From positions 227,001 through 291,000 of the forward strand of contig NZ_JAMZAW010000009.1 in the NCBI RefSeq assembly GCF_024158745.1: 64,000 nucleotides of DNA, in the 5' to 3' direction. Below the pieces are notes generated by a model that searched no databases, was not told the origin of the DNA, and saw nothing but the letters and a program-made list of their open reading frames with translations. A program made the translations under genes and the position numbers. Below, in pieces: positions 33,154 to 41,193 of the stretch. How positions within the stretch are numbered: position 1 is the first letter of the stretch; each line of letters starts with the position of its first letter. The DNA is from Paenibacillus tyrphae. Lineage in GTDB: Bacteria > Bacillota > Bacilli > Paenibacillales > NBRC-103111.

Positions 33154-33261
33154 TCAGCAATTAATCAAACGGGTCACGTGGGTCGTGGCGCTCGGCGTTT
33201 TACTCGCCGCGAGCCCCATTCCGGAGTTGGCCCCCGTTACGATCACGGTGCGGTCCCGCAT
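33154..33261 (-). pseudogene. N-terminal remnant of a short-chain dehydrogenase
   Basis: ATG 33261 follows AAGGAGGG by 6 bases. The first ~19 codons read RDRTVIVTGANSGMGLAAS, the cofactor-binding start of SDR enzymes (TGxxxGxG). The sequence then loses the family pattern and stops after 35 codons. The rest of the gene has been lost. Confidence 0.7.
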
Positions 33262-33316
33262 CCGAATCCCTCCTTTTTTCTATTATTATAGTGCTTCGGC
33301 TATCGTCGTAAGTGAA

Positions 33317-33358
33317 GAATGTTCCGCCTGAACCGGGTGAGGGGCATTCTTTTTTTTA
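33317..33358 (+). terminator. Orphan terminator
   Basis: GAATG and CATTC with an inner CCT/AGG stem, followed by eight T. No intact plus-strand gene lies directly before it. Confidence 0.5.
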
Positions 33359-33371
33359 GTCGAATTTGGAT

Positions 33372-33414
33372 TTGACATGGACGAAAACCAGGCATAAAAT
33401 TAAATTGTTTAATT
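33372..33414 (+). promoter_or_regulatory. Promoter and palindrome before the ABC exporter
   Basis: TTGACA (33372-33377) and TAAAAT (33395-33400) are spaced by 17 bases. A perfect inverted repeat AATTAAA-TTG-TTTAATT (33398-33414) overlaps the -10 end and would let a MarR-type repressor block transcription. No regulator gene is adjacent. Confidence 0.65.
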
Positions 33415-33501
33415 AATGATGTCTAAAATATTCAACGATCTATCTAACCGGCATTTCTGGTGCCGGAGACGGATCCAAGCGAGCGGAGATGATCATAAAG
33501 C

Positions 33502-35307
33502 ATGTTGAAGTTATTTGCTTATTTGAAGCCGTACCGTGTGCCTATCGCTATCGTGCTGGCTTTGATCTTCCTGCAGTCTTTATCCGACTTGTATCTGCCT
33601 ACGCTCATGGCCGATATTGTCGATATTGGGGTCGTGCAGGGAGATACGCCTTATATTTTGCGGATCGGAGGCTTTATGCTGCTGGTGGCGGCGGGGGGCA
33701 CGATCTGTTCCGTCGTGGCGAGCTATTACTCCTCCAAGGTGGCCGCAGGCTTCGGCCAGCGGCTGCGCGGCAGCGTGTTCGAGCATGTGGAGAATTTCTC
33801 GCTGCAGGAGTTTGACCGGATCGGCACGGCTTCGCTGATCACGAGGACGACCAACGATATCACGCAGGTGCAGCAGGTGCTTACAATGATTCTGCGGATG
33901 ATGGTCAGTGCGCCGATGCTCTGTATTGGGGGGATTGTCATGGCCGTATCGCAGGACGCCAAGCTGTCGCTGGTGCTGATCGTGATTATCCCCGTACTGG
34001 TCGGAGCGATTTTCCTCATTGCGAGCAAAGGTATTCCGCTGTTCAAAGAGATGCAGAAGAAGCTCGACAAGCTGAATCTGGTGCTGCGCGAAGGGCTGAC
34101 CGGGATTCGCGTCATCCGGGCGTTTAACCGTGCCGGGCACGAGAAGCAGCGGTTTAACGACGCCAACCTCGACCTGACCGGGACGGGGCTGAAGGTGAAC
34201 CGGATTATGGGGGCCATGATGCCCGTCATGATGCTGACGATGAATTTTGCGACCATCGCGATTATTTGGTTCGGCGGCTTCCGCATCGATAGCGGCGATA
34301 TGCAGGTCGGTTCGCTGATGGCTTTTCTGCAGTACGCGATGCAGATCATGTTCTCGTTGATGATGGTGTCCATGATGTTCGTCATGATTCCGCGCGCGTC
34401 GGTTTCCGCCGCTCGCATTCGCGAGGTGCTGGACATGGTGCCCACGCTGAACGACCCCGAGCAAGCCAAGAACGGCGGGACGCTGAAAGGCCACGTCGAG
34501 TTTCAACAGGTGTCGTTCAGCTACCCGGGCGCGGAAAAGCCGGCGATTTCGGACATTACGTTCAAAGCCGGTCCTGGCGAAGTCACGGCAATTATCGGCG
34601 GTACCGGCGCGGGCAAATCGACGCTGATCAGCCTTATCCCGCGGTTCTACGACGTGGCCGGCGGACGCGTGCTGGTGGACGGCACGGACGTCAGGGAGAT
34701 GACGCAGGAAGCGCTGCGCGCCAAGATCGGATTCGTTCCGCAAAAAGCCGTGCTGTTCTCGGGAACGATCCGGGACAATATCCGGTACGGCAAAGAGGAT
34801 GCGACGGAGGAAGAAATTCGCTATGCGGCCGACATCGCGCAAGCGACGGAATTCGTGAGCGAGATGAAGGACGGCTTCGAGTCCGTTATCGCGCAAGGCG
34901 GCTCGAACGTATCGGGCGGGCAGAAGCAGCGTCTGTCCATTGCCCGCGCGCTGGTGCGTCAGCCGGATATTTACGTGTTCGACGACAGCTTCTCGGCGCT
35001 CGATTTCAAGACGGACGCGAAGCTGCGGGCCGCCCTGCGGGAAGAGACGGGAGAGGCTACCGTGTTGATCGTGGCCCAACGGGTCAGCACGGTTATCGAC
35101 GCCGACCGGATCATCGTCTTGGACGAAGGCCGGATTGCGGGCATCGGCCGTCACCGGGAGCTGCTGGACACCTGTAAGGTGTACCGGGAAATCGTATCCT
35201 CGCAGCTTTCCGAAGACGAGCTTGCCGGAAGCGGCGCGGCCCAGGAACCGGGAGAAACGGATGAAGCCGCGGTCGCTTTGCGCGCCGGAAAGGAGGAGGC
35301 CCGATGA
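33502..35307 (+). CDS. Heterodimeric ABC exporter, subunit with degenerate ATP site
   Basis: A 601-residue fused membrane and ATPase half-transporter. Six helices span about residues 1-310; the ATPase has Walker A GGTGAGKST (~366) and signature VSGGQ (~470). Walker B ends in D-D (VFDDSFSALD), with Asp in place of the catalytic Glu, and the H-loop has Gln (VAQRVST). These changes mark the non-catalytic half of exporters such as BmrCD, LmrCD and TM287/288. It overlaps the partner gene by ATGA. The likely role is export of drugs, lipids or peptides. Confidence 0.93.
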   Translation: MLKLFAYLKPYRVPIAIVLALIFLQSLSDLYLPTLMADIVDIGVVQGDTPYILRIGGFMLLVAAGGTICSVVASYYSSKVAAGFGQRLRGSVFEHVENFSLQEFDRIGTASLITRTTNDITQVQQVLTMILRMMVSAPMLCIGGIVMAVSQDAKLSLVLIVIIPVLVGAIFLIASKGIPLFKEMQKKLDKLNLVLREGLTGIRVIRAFNRAGHEKQRFNDANLDLTGTGLKVNRIMGAMMPVMMLTMNFATIAIIWFGGFRIDSGDMQVGSLMAFLQYAMQIMFSLMMVSMMFVMIPRASVSAARIREVLDMVPTLNDPEQAKNGGTLKGHVEFQQVSFSYPGAEKPAISDITFKAGPGEVTAIIGGTGAGKSTLISLIPRFYDVAGGRVLVDGTDVREMTQEALRAKIGFVPQKAVLFSGTIRDNIRYGKEDATEEEIRYAADIAQATEFVSEMKDGFESVIAQGGSNVSGGQKQRLSIARALVRQPDIYVFDDSFSALDFKTDAKLRAALREETGEATVLIVAQRVSTVIDADRIIVLDEGRIAGIGRHRELLDTCKVYREIVSSQLSEDELAGSGAAQEPGETDEAAVALRAGKEEAR

Positions 35308-37175
35308 ATGAACAACGCAGAGCCCCGGGACCCGGCGGCGGAGGTCCGTTCGGAAGAGGCCCGGGGATGCCGGTGCAGAAGGCGAAGGATTTCAAAGGCA
35401 CAATGAAACGGCTGATCCGGTATGTGCTGCCCCGCAAATTTCAATTGCTTGCCGTGTTTGTTGCGGCGATTATCAGCACCATATTTAGCATCGTCAGTCC
35501 GAAGCTGATGGGGCAGGCGACGACCAAGCTGTTCGAGGGCCTGATGCAGAAAATGAAAGGCGTGCCGGGTGCGCACATCGACTTCGGCTATGTGCATTAT
35601 ATTCTGCTGATGCTGGCGGTATTGTATATCGTGAGTGCGGCGTTCGCTTATGTGCAGCAGTATTTGATGGCCGGCGTAGCGCAGAAGACGGTGTACGACC
35701 TGCGCAAAGAGGTGAACGAGAAGCTGGCGCGGCTGCCGCTCAAGTTCTTCGATTCGAAGACGAACGGCGAAATTCTGAGCCGCGTCGTGAACGATGTCGA
35801 CAACATCAGCAGCACGCTGCAGCAAAGCTTGACGCAGCTGATTACGTCTCTGATCACCTTGGTTGGCGTCATCGCGATGATGTTGACGATCAGCCCGATT
35901 ATGACGCTGATCGTGTTCCTGACGCTGCCGCGCAGCCTGCTCGTGACCAAAGCGGTCGCCTCTCGCTCGCAAGGTTACTTCAAGGAGCAGCAAAAAGCGC
36001 TCGGCGAGCTTAACGGGCACGTGGAGGAAATGTACACGGGCCACAAAATCGTCAAAGCGTTCGGCCGCGAGCGCCAGTCGGTCGATACGTTCAACGGCAT
36101 TAACGAGAAGCTCTACGAGTCTGGCTGGAAGGCGCAGTTTATTTCCGGGATCATCATGCCGATGATGAGCTTTATCGGCAATGTCGGCTACGTTCTCGTC
36201 AGCGTGGTCGGCGGGCTTCTGGTTACGAAAAGATCGATCGAGATCGGTGACATTCAGGCGTTTATTCAATATTCCAGGCAGTTCTTCATGCCGATCACCC
36301 AGCTGGCGACGATTGCCAACGTCATTCAATCGACCATCGCTTCGGCGGAGCGCGTGTTCGAGCTGCTGGACGAACCGGAGGAAGACCCGGAGCATGCCGA
36401 GGGGAAACGCCTTGGCGCGGCGAAGGGAGAAGTGCGGTTCGAAGGCGTTCGGTTCGGCTACAAGCCGGATGACGTGCTGATCGACAACATGAACATTGAC
36501 GTCAAGTCGGGACAGACGATCGCGATCGTCGGCCCGACCGGCGCAGGCAAAACGACGCTGATTAACCTGCTGATGCGCTTCTACGAGGTCGGCGACGGCC
36601 GGATCACCGTCGACGGCACGAATATTACGGAGATGAAGCGCGGCGACCTGCGCAGCTTGTTCGGCATGGTGCTTCAGGATACGTGGCTGTTCAACGGGAC
36701 GATCCGGGACAACATCGCGTACGGCCGCGAAGGCGCAAGCGAGGACGAGATCGTGCAGGCCGCGCGGGCCGCGCATGCGGACCATTTTATCCGGACGCTG
36801 CCGGACGGCTACGATACGGTCTTGAACGAGGAAGCGTCGAACATCTCGCAAGGCCAGAAGCAGCTTCTGACCATTGCCCGCGCGATCCTCGCCGACCCGG
36901 CGATTCTGATTCTCGACGAAGCGACCAGCAGCGTCGATACGCGGACGGAGGTTCATATTCAGAAGGCAATGAACGAGCTGATGAAAGGCAGAACCAGCTT
37001 CGTCATCGCGCACCGCTTGTCCACGATTCGCGAGGCCGACTTGATTCTCGTCATGAACAAAGGCAGCGTGATCGAGCAAGGCAACCACGAGGAGCTTCTC
37101 GCGCAAGGAGGCTTTTACGCCGAGCTGTACCGCAGCCAGTTCACCGGCGGAGGACGGGGGCAGGAGGCGGGTTGA
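35304..37175 (+). CDS. Heterodimeric ABC exporter, catalytic subunit
   Basis: A 623-residue partner of the preceding gene. An N-terminal Gly/Pro-rich extension (~30 residues) precedes six helices. The ATPase has Walker A GPTGAGKTT (~411), Walker B ILDEATSSVD with the catalytic Glu, and the H-loop AHRLST. Its signature is ISQGQ instead of LSGGQ. So the working ATP site uses this subunit's Walker motifs with the partner's VSGGQ, while the other site is degenerate. That division of labour is known for the family and visible in the residues. Confidence 0.94.
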   Translation: MNEQRRAPGPGGGGPFGRGPGMPVQKAKDFKGTMKRLIRYVLPRKFQLLAVFVAAIISTIFSIVSPKLMGQATTKLFEGLMQKMKGVPGAHIDFGYVHYILLMLAVLYIVSAAFAYVQQYLMAGVAQKTVYDLRKEVNEKLARLPLKFFDSKTNGEILSRVVNDVDNISSTLQQSLTQLITSLITLVGVIAMMLTISPIMTLIVFLTLPRSLLVTKAVASRSQGYFKEQQKALGELNGHVEEMYTGHKIVKAFGRERQSVDTFNGINEKLYESGWKAQFISGIIMPMMSFIGNVGYVLVSVVGGLLVTKRSIEIGDIQAFIQYSRQFFMPITQLATIANVIQSTIASAERVFELLDEPEEDPEHAEGKRLGAAKGEVRFEGVRFGYKPDDVLIDNMNIDVKSGQTIAIVGPTGAGKTTLINLLMRFYEVGDGRITVDGTNITEMKRGDLRSLFGMVLQDTWLFNGTIRDNIAYGREGASEDEIVQAARAAHADHFIRTLPDGYDTVLNEEASNISQGQKQLLTIARAILADPAILILDEATSSVDTRTEVHIQKAMNELMKGRTSFVIAHRLSTIREADLILVMNKGSVIEQGNHEELLAQGGFYAELYRSQFTGGGRGQEAG

Positions 37176-37326
37176 ATTTGGAGGACCCCAGCGTAGGTTA
37201 GAAGAGCGTCTCGAAAACACTAAATATGTGGCGTATGCAGGGAATACGTGATATTATAGATATCAGTAAGGGTTATACTGAGTTGTACTTTGTTATACTG
37301 ATTTTTGGAAATTCGGAGAATACTAA

Positions 37327-37365
37327 AAAGAGCCGCTAGTGCTGCGAACACTAAAACGGCTCTTT
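37327..37365 (+). terminator. Terminator-like hairpin after the exporter genes
   Basis: AAAGAGCCG and CGGCTCTTT form a 9-bp stem with an inner TAGTG/CACTA stem. A/T ends on both sides allow termination in either direction. Between 37176 and here are two copies of TTATACTGA (37273, 37293) of unknown meaning. Confidence 0.65.
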
Positions 37366-37418
37366 GGATAAACGAAGCTGTGGAAGAATCCCACGGCGCG
37401 CATAAGTTATTACCTAGG

Positions 37419-37468
37419 CGAAAAAACCACCGATCAGGCTCTCCAACCTAACGACGGTGGTTTTTTCG
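37419..37468. terminator. Bidirectional terminator overlapping the small peptide gene
   Basis: CGAAAAAACCACCG and CGGTGGTTTTTTCG form a perfect stem with runs of A and T. On the minus strand its first arm lies inside the end of the 46-codon peptide gene. Confidence 0.85.
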
Positions 37469-37588
37469 CTTGCTTAGCTTCCGTTTGAGCCATTTGAAAA
37501 GCTTCCTACCGCTCAGCAATAAGCTGAGAATAGCTGCAATCCATTTGACTATATCCAGCAGCGCCACAAGAATGACCAGAGCAATCAC
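37448..37588 (-). CDS. Putative small hydrophobic peptide (toxin- or holin-like)
   Basis: A 46-codon open frame: hydrophobic N-terminal half (IALVILVALLDIVKWIAAIL) and strongly basic tail (KLFKWLKRKLSKRKNHRR). A very strong AAAGGAGG lies at its 5' end; GTG 37588 is too close to that site, so initiation may be at CTG 37579 (43 residues, 8-base spacing). One membrane helix plus a basic tail, a strong ribosome site and a terminator at the stop resemble type I toxin or small holin-like peptides of Bacillota. No antitoxin RNA is proven. Confidence 0.4.
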   Translation of the reverse strand: MIALVILVALLDIVKWIAAILSLLLSGRKLFKWLKRKLSKRKNHRR

Positions 37589-37835
37589 CTCCTTTACAGA
37601 GGGGCTGCGCCATGGTCACTTCCTCCATCGTTCTCCGTTATCCTTCTTTGCATTATAGCACATGTCCATAGGAAAGGTCATAAAATTAATATGATACTTG
37701 CCCGGAGTGGCCAGACTGCTTCTTCTATTTGGATCAACGGACGGTCACACCCTCCTGCTCCATTGGTTGTAAATAATATACGATTAAGAGGCCTGTACCA
37801 TTTGCGTCACTTCGAAGGTTACAAGTCCGATGCAT
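37589..37835. other. Non-coding stretch before the thi promoter
   Basis: About 250 bases with no supported gene. A 74-codon frame on the plus strand (37691-37915) runs into the TPP riboswitch and has no ribosome site, so it is not called. Confidence 0.5.
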
Positions 37836-37864
37836 TTGACTTTTGGATAAGCGTATGTTTCAAT
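37836..37864 (+). promoter_or_regulatory. Promoter of the thiD-thiM leader
   Basis: TTGACT (37836-37841) and TTCAAT (37859-37864) are spaced by 17 bases, 8 bases before the first TPP aptamer. Confidence 0.55.
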
Positions 37865-37872
37865 GAAATTAA

Positions 37873-37956
37873 TTTGCGGGGGGACTACTTGGTAGTTGAG
37901 AAGGTTAAAACCTGACCCTTTGAACCTGTTGGTTAATACCGACGTAGGGAAGCGAA
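37873..37956 (+). promoter_or_regulatory. TPP riboswitch (first of tandem pair)
   Basis: The THI-element core is present: GGGGGACT, GTTGAGA, then ACCCTTTGAACCTG, and the closing GACGTAGGGA. The P1 stem is TTTGC with GCGAA. It binds thiamine pyrophosphate; its own terminator follows at 37984. Confidence 0.92.
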
Positions 37957-37983
37957 TCATTACATCTCTATATGTATATGATT

Positions 37984-38020
37984 AGGGCGCTTCCCACGAA
38001 TGAGAGAGCGCTCTATTTTT
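37984..38020 (+). terminator. Expression-platform terminator of the first TPP riboswitch
   Basis: AGGGCGCT pairs with AGCGCTCT (one G-U), followed by ATTTTTA, 28 bases after the first aptamer. Confidence 0.8.
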
Positions 38021-38048
38021 ATGTGCTAGAACTGAATATGGCTTTTTG

Positions 38049-38130
38049 TTTGCGGGGGGACTGTTCGCAGTTGAGAAGGTTAAAACCTGACCCTTTGAAC
38101 CTGTTAGTTAATACTGGCGTAGGGAGCAAA
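38049..38130 (+). promoter_or_regulatory. TPP riboswitch (second of tandem pair)
   Basis: A second aptamer, nearly identical in the conserved core (GTTGAGAAGGTTAAAACCTG, then ACCCTTTGAACCTG and TGGCGTAGGGA). The P1 stem is TTTGC with GCAAA. It has its own terminator at 38153, so thiD-thiM is read only if both aptamers are free of TPP. Confidence 0.94.
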
Positions 38131-38152
38131 TAACCATTCATCGTGTTATTTC

Positions 38153-38185
38153 CCCTTGTCAGATTTAGGACAAGGGCTTTTTATT
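38153..38185 (+). terminator. Expression-platform terminator of the second TPP riboswitch
   Basis: CCCTTGTC and GACAAGGG form a perfect 8-bp stem, followed by CTTTTTATTTTTT, 32 bases before the thiD start. Confidence 0.9.
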
Positions 38186-38216
38186 TTTTCAATGTAACAG
38201 AGCGGAGAGGATAGAC

Positions 38217-39041
38217 TTGAAAAAAGTATTGACGATTGCCGGTTCGGATTGCAGTGGAGGCGCTGGCATTCAAGCCGATTTAAAAACGTTCTCGGCGCAT
38301 GGCGTTTTTGGCATGAGCGTCATTGTTTCGGTGGTCGCCGAAAATACGAGCCGCGTCATTGACATTCAGGATGTCAGGCCGGATATGATCGAAAAACAAA
38401 TTGATGCCATTTTTGAGGATATTGATGTGGACGCCGTGAAGATCGGTATGCTCTCACAGCCCGAGTGCATGGAGGCCGTCGCTGGAAAGCTCAAACAGTA
38501 CGCTCCCGCTAATATTGTTCTTGATCCTGTGATGTATGCGAAAAACGGCTGCCCGCTTATGAACCCCGGCGCCATAGACACACTGATCCAAAAGGTTATT
38601 CCGTTCGCCGACCTCCTGACCCCCAACATTCCGGAAGCGGAGAAAATCGCCGGTATGCCCATTCACAATATCGAAGATATGAAAAAAGCGGCCGAAGCGA
38701 TTCACCGTATGGGGTGTAAAAATGTCCTTGTCAAAGGCGGTCATGCGTCAGGAAGCGCGCTGGATATTTTGTTTGACGGGGAGCGGTTTTATACGTTCGA
38801 CGCACAGCGTATTGAGACCAAAAATACGCATGGCACAGGCTGCACCTACTCAGCCGCTATTGCCTCCAACCTTGCATTGGGGTGCAGCTTACAAGAAGCG
38901 GTACATCGGGCAAAGGAATATATCACCACCGCCATTCGGCATTCCTTGTCAATCGGAAAGGGCCACGGCCCGACTCATCATTTTTACGAGCTTTACCAAA
39001 ACGGCTTAAAGAATGGAGCTGAGATCAGCAATGGACAATAA
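38217..39041 (+). CDS. thiD: Hydroxymethylpyrimidine (phosphate) kinase
   Basis: A 274-residue cytoplasmic ribokinase-fold enzyme that phosphorylates HMP and HMP-P to HMP-PP for thiamine synthesis. TIAGSDCSGGAGIQADLKTF is the HMP-binding start, DPVMYAKNG the middle motif, and KNTHGTGCTYSAAIA the anion-hole/catalytic Asp-type end (here GTGC). The start is TTG 38217 after GGAGAGG. The tandem TPP riboswitches control it, and the thiM start lies inside its end. Confidence 0.94.
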   Translation: MKKVLTIAGSDCSGGAGIQADLKTFSAHGVFGMSVIVSVVAENTSRVIDIQDVRPDMIEKQIDAIFEDIDVDAVKIGMLSQPECMEAVAGKLKQYAPANIVLDPVMYAKNGCPLMNPGAIDTLIQKVIPFADLLTPNIPEAEKIAGMPIHNIEDMKKAAEAIHRMGCKNVLVKGGHASGSALDILFDGERFYTFDAQRIETKNTHGTGCTYSAAIASNLALGCSLQEAVHRAKEYITTAIRHSLSIGKGHGPTHHFYELYQNGLKNGAEISNGQ

Positions 39042-39861
39042 CTTCATCTCAAATATCGGCGATTTATTGAGCAGCGTCCGGCGAGCAAAGCCTTTGGTTC
39101 ACCATCTTACCAATTATGTGACCGTCAACGACTGCGCCAACATTACGCTTGCCATCGGCGCTTCGCCTATCATGGCGGATGATATCGAGGAAGCCGCTGA
39201 CATCACCGCAATATCCTCCGCGCTCGTGTTGAATATAGGGACATTGAATAGCCGAACCGTGGAATCAATGCTTGCCGCTGGGAAGAAAGCAAACGAGATG
39301 GGCATCCCCGTCGTTTTGGACCCCGTGGGCGCAGGCGCGTCGAAGCTTCGCAATCAGACGGTTAGGACGATGCTTGAACAATTACAATTCAGCGTTATCC
39401 GCGGCAATATGTCTGAAATTCGTTATATCGCCGGGCTCCACGCAACAACGAAAGGAGTGGACGCTTCCGAAGCGGACTTGGAAAACAGTCTGCAAAGCGG
39501 AATCGATATTGCGAGCGAATTGGCGAAGCAATATCACTGTGCGGTTGCAATCACCGGTGCGACTGATATCGTATCCGATGGCCGAAGCGTAATTTGTATG
39601 GAGAACGGGCATCCCATGCTCGGCTCTATAACCGGTACCGGATGTATGAGCACTTCCCTTATCGGCTCCTTCTGCGGCGTTACGGCGGATTACCGCATGG
39701 CGGCCGTCGCCGGTATTTTGTGCATGGGTATGGCAGGGGAGATTGCTTATGAAACAACCGGTCAACAAGGAAACGGCAGCTACCGTGTAGCTCTCCTCGA
39801 TGAAATAAGCAAAATGAACTCCCAGACGATGCACGAGAGGGCTAAAGTGTATGAAGCCTGA
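39031..39861 (+). CDS. thiM: Hydroxyethylthiazole kinase
   Basis: A 276-residue cytoplasmic kinase that phosphorylates the thiazole half of thiamine (salvage). RRAKPLVHHLTNYVTVNDCAN, ALVLNIGTLN, VVLDPVGAGA, VIRGNMSEI and the GTGCMSTS end are all family signatures. ATG 39031 is chosen (TGGAG 11 bases upstream); ATG 39013 is possible. It overlaps the thiD stop, so the two are translated together. thiE, the enzyme joining both halves, is not adjacent and must be elsewhere. Confidence 0.94.
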   Translation: MDNNFISNIGDLLSSVRRAKPLVHHLTNYVTVNDCANITLAIGASPIMADDIEEAADITAISSALVLNIGTLNSRTVESMLAAGKKANEMGIPVVLDPVGAGASKLRNQTVRTMLEQLQFSVIRGNMSEIRYIAGLHATTKGVDASEADLENSLQSGIDIASELAKQYHCAVAITGATDIVSDGRSVICMENGHPMLGSITGTGCMSTSLIGSFCGVTADYRMAAVAGILCMGMAGEIAYETTGQQGNGSYRVALLDEISKMNSQTMHERAKVYEA

Positions 39862-39939
39862 GATGGATTGCAGCCTGGATTTGGTTGCGAACGTCCCAGT
39901 TAAGGCTTCGAACCCTGTCGAGGGTTTTCAACACACTCA

Positions 39940-39966
39940 ACCGCAGGCACGCCCTGCGGTTTTTTG
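39940..39966 (+). terminator. Terminator of thiD-thiM
   Basis: ACCGCAGG and CCTGCGGT form a perfect 8-bp stem with a 6-base loop, followed by TTTTTG. Confidence 0.88.
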
Positions 39967-40045
39967 TTGTTTCCCGTAGTGGTGTTACATCCGAAAAATG
40001 TCGATGTTCTTCCACAAGCGCTCATCGCCCGTTCTGTTTTCTTAG

Positions 40046-40141
40046 TACAATATCGATCTTGTGCAACCGGAATTTTGGCAGCAGTCCATGACAAAGATTC
40101 AGCAGGATATAGAGGAATATCTTAGATTAAGTAAGGTATAG
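40046..40141 (+). pseudogene. Possible C-terminal gene remnant
   Basis: An open stretch of 31 codons without a start contains DLVQPEFWQQSMTKIQQDI and a helical, charged end before a TAG. It reads like the tail of a real protein whose front is missing. The rest of 39967-40244 holds nothing recognised. Confidence 0.3.
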
Positions 40142-40244
40142 TAAAATGTAATTTGTAATACAAAAGAACTATTTTTCATTTAATAAATAGGACAAATGGT
40201 ATATAATGATCAAAAACAGCAAAGAGGTGTAATATCTTTTATTG

Positions 40245-41081
40245 ATGGCATTATCTTTTATTGTTTTGAGCATTTTAGTTTTTCCTGGTTTTGCTTCAAC
40301 GGCAAAAGCAGCTACGGTGGGAGAGCAACTAAAAGCACCGGAACAAGGCTGGAAAAGGTTTGACGATCATAATCCGTTGATTAAGTATAATGGAACTCCA
40401 CTAAATCAAAGCAGCGGACAAGGACTATATAACGATACCGGCTACGGAGTTTTGGGTAAAGATTCGGTCGAATTTTATTTTACCGGAACGAAAATGAGAT
40501 TTATCGGCGCTAATTATAATAATAGAAGCACGTCGGCAAATATTGAAGTGTATATTGACGGCGCCTTAAAAGGAAGTTTCTCACAGTACTCCTCTAGTTT
40601 AATAGCACAAGTATTAAATTTTGAGGTTACGGGTTTAAGCGACGCCAAACATAAAGTCAAAGTACAGTCGAATGATAACGGGCTATTCGTTATTGACGCT
40701 ATTGATATCAGTGAAACAGGGGATCTCGTTGCTCCGGATGTCACTCCGAATCCTACTCCCACTACCACAAAATTATTTGTAGGGGATAACTCGATGTATC
40801 TTTTGGATGCTAACGGCGAGGTGTGGTCTTGGGGAAGCAACGATTATGGACAACTAGGTCTTGGCGACACAACGAAAAGAACGGTGAAAACCAAAATTCC
40901 AGGTTTAACCGGCATCACGGATATTGTTGTGAAAGATCACTTTGTTATCGCTCTTAAAAACGACGGCAAAGTTTATGGTTGGGGAAATAATACGTCCGGA
41001 GTACTCGGAGCTGTAGGGGAAATCGTGAAACAGCCGGTTAATTTTGAAAACAATATCACCGTAATTGATGGAGCGAATTAA
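40245..41081 (+). CDS. Secreted RCC1-repeat protein, probably shortened
   Basis: A ~278-residue exported protein. The signal peptide (ALSFIVLSILVFPGFASTAKA) lacks the usual Lys/Arg start; a frame beginning MIKNSKEV just upstream ends in a stop, so a frameshift near 40230 may have cut the original start. Residues ~40-165 form a jelly-roll-like beta domain (carbohydrate-binding type). Then, after a Pro/Thr linker, about one and a half RCC1 repeats follow (GEVWSWGSNDYGQLGLG, GKVYGWGNNTSGVLG). Full RCC1 propellers have about seven blades, so the C-terminus looks truncated. The weak AAGAGGTG site is far from the start (ATG 40245 or TTG 40242). Confidence 0.7.
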   Translation: MALSFIVLSILVFPGFASTAKAATVGEQLKAPEQGWKRFDDHNPLIKYNGTPLNQSSGQGLYNDTGYGVLGKDSVEFYFTGTKMRFIGANYNNRSTSANIEVYIDGALKGSFSQYSSSLIAQVLNFEVTGLSDAKHKVKVQSNDNGLFVIDAIDISETGDLVAPDVTPNPTPTTTKLFVGDNSMYLLDANGEVWSWGSNDYGQLGLGDTTKRTVKTKIPGLTGITDIVVKDHFVIALKNDGKVYGWGNNTSGVLGAVGEIVKQPVNFENNITVIDGAN

Positions 41082-41092
41082 ATAATAAGGCC

Positions 41093-41129
41093 AAAGATGA
41101 CTTCTGAATTCAAGGAGTCATCTTTTTTC
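41093..41129 (+). terminator. Terminator after the RCC1 gene
   Basis: AAAGATGACT pairs with AGTCATCTTT, followed by TTTT. Confidence 0.85.
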
Positions 41130-41193
41130 GATGTCGCCGGTTCACCCGCCGTTCCCAATGAGGAGCGGCGGGTTTTTGACTATACGCCGCGCA

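Noticed and set aside
33031..33331. Plus-strand ORFs at 33031-33291 and 33107-33331
   Set aside because: They are shadows of the terminator and of the SDR remnant on the other strand.
37691..37915. 74-codon plus-strand ORF before the thi genes
   Set aside because: No ribosome site, and its 3' part is the first TPP aptamer.
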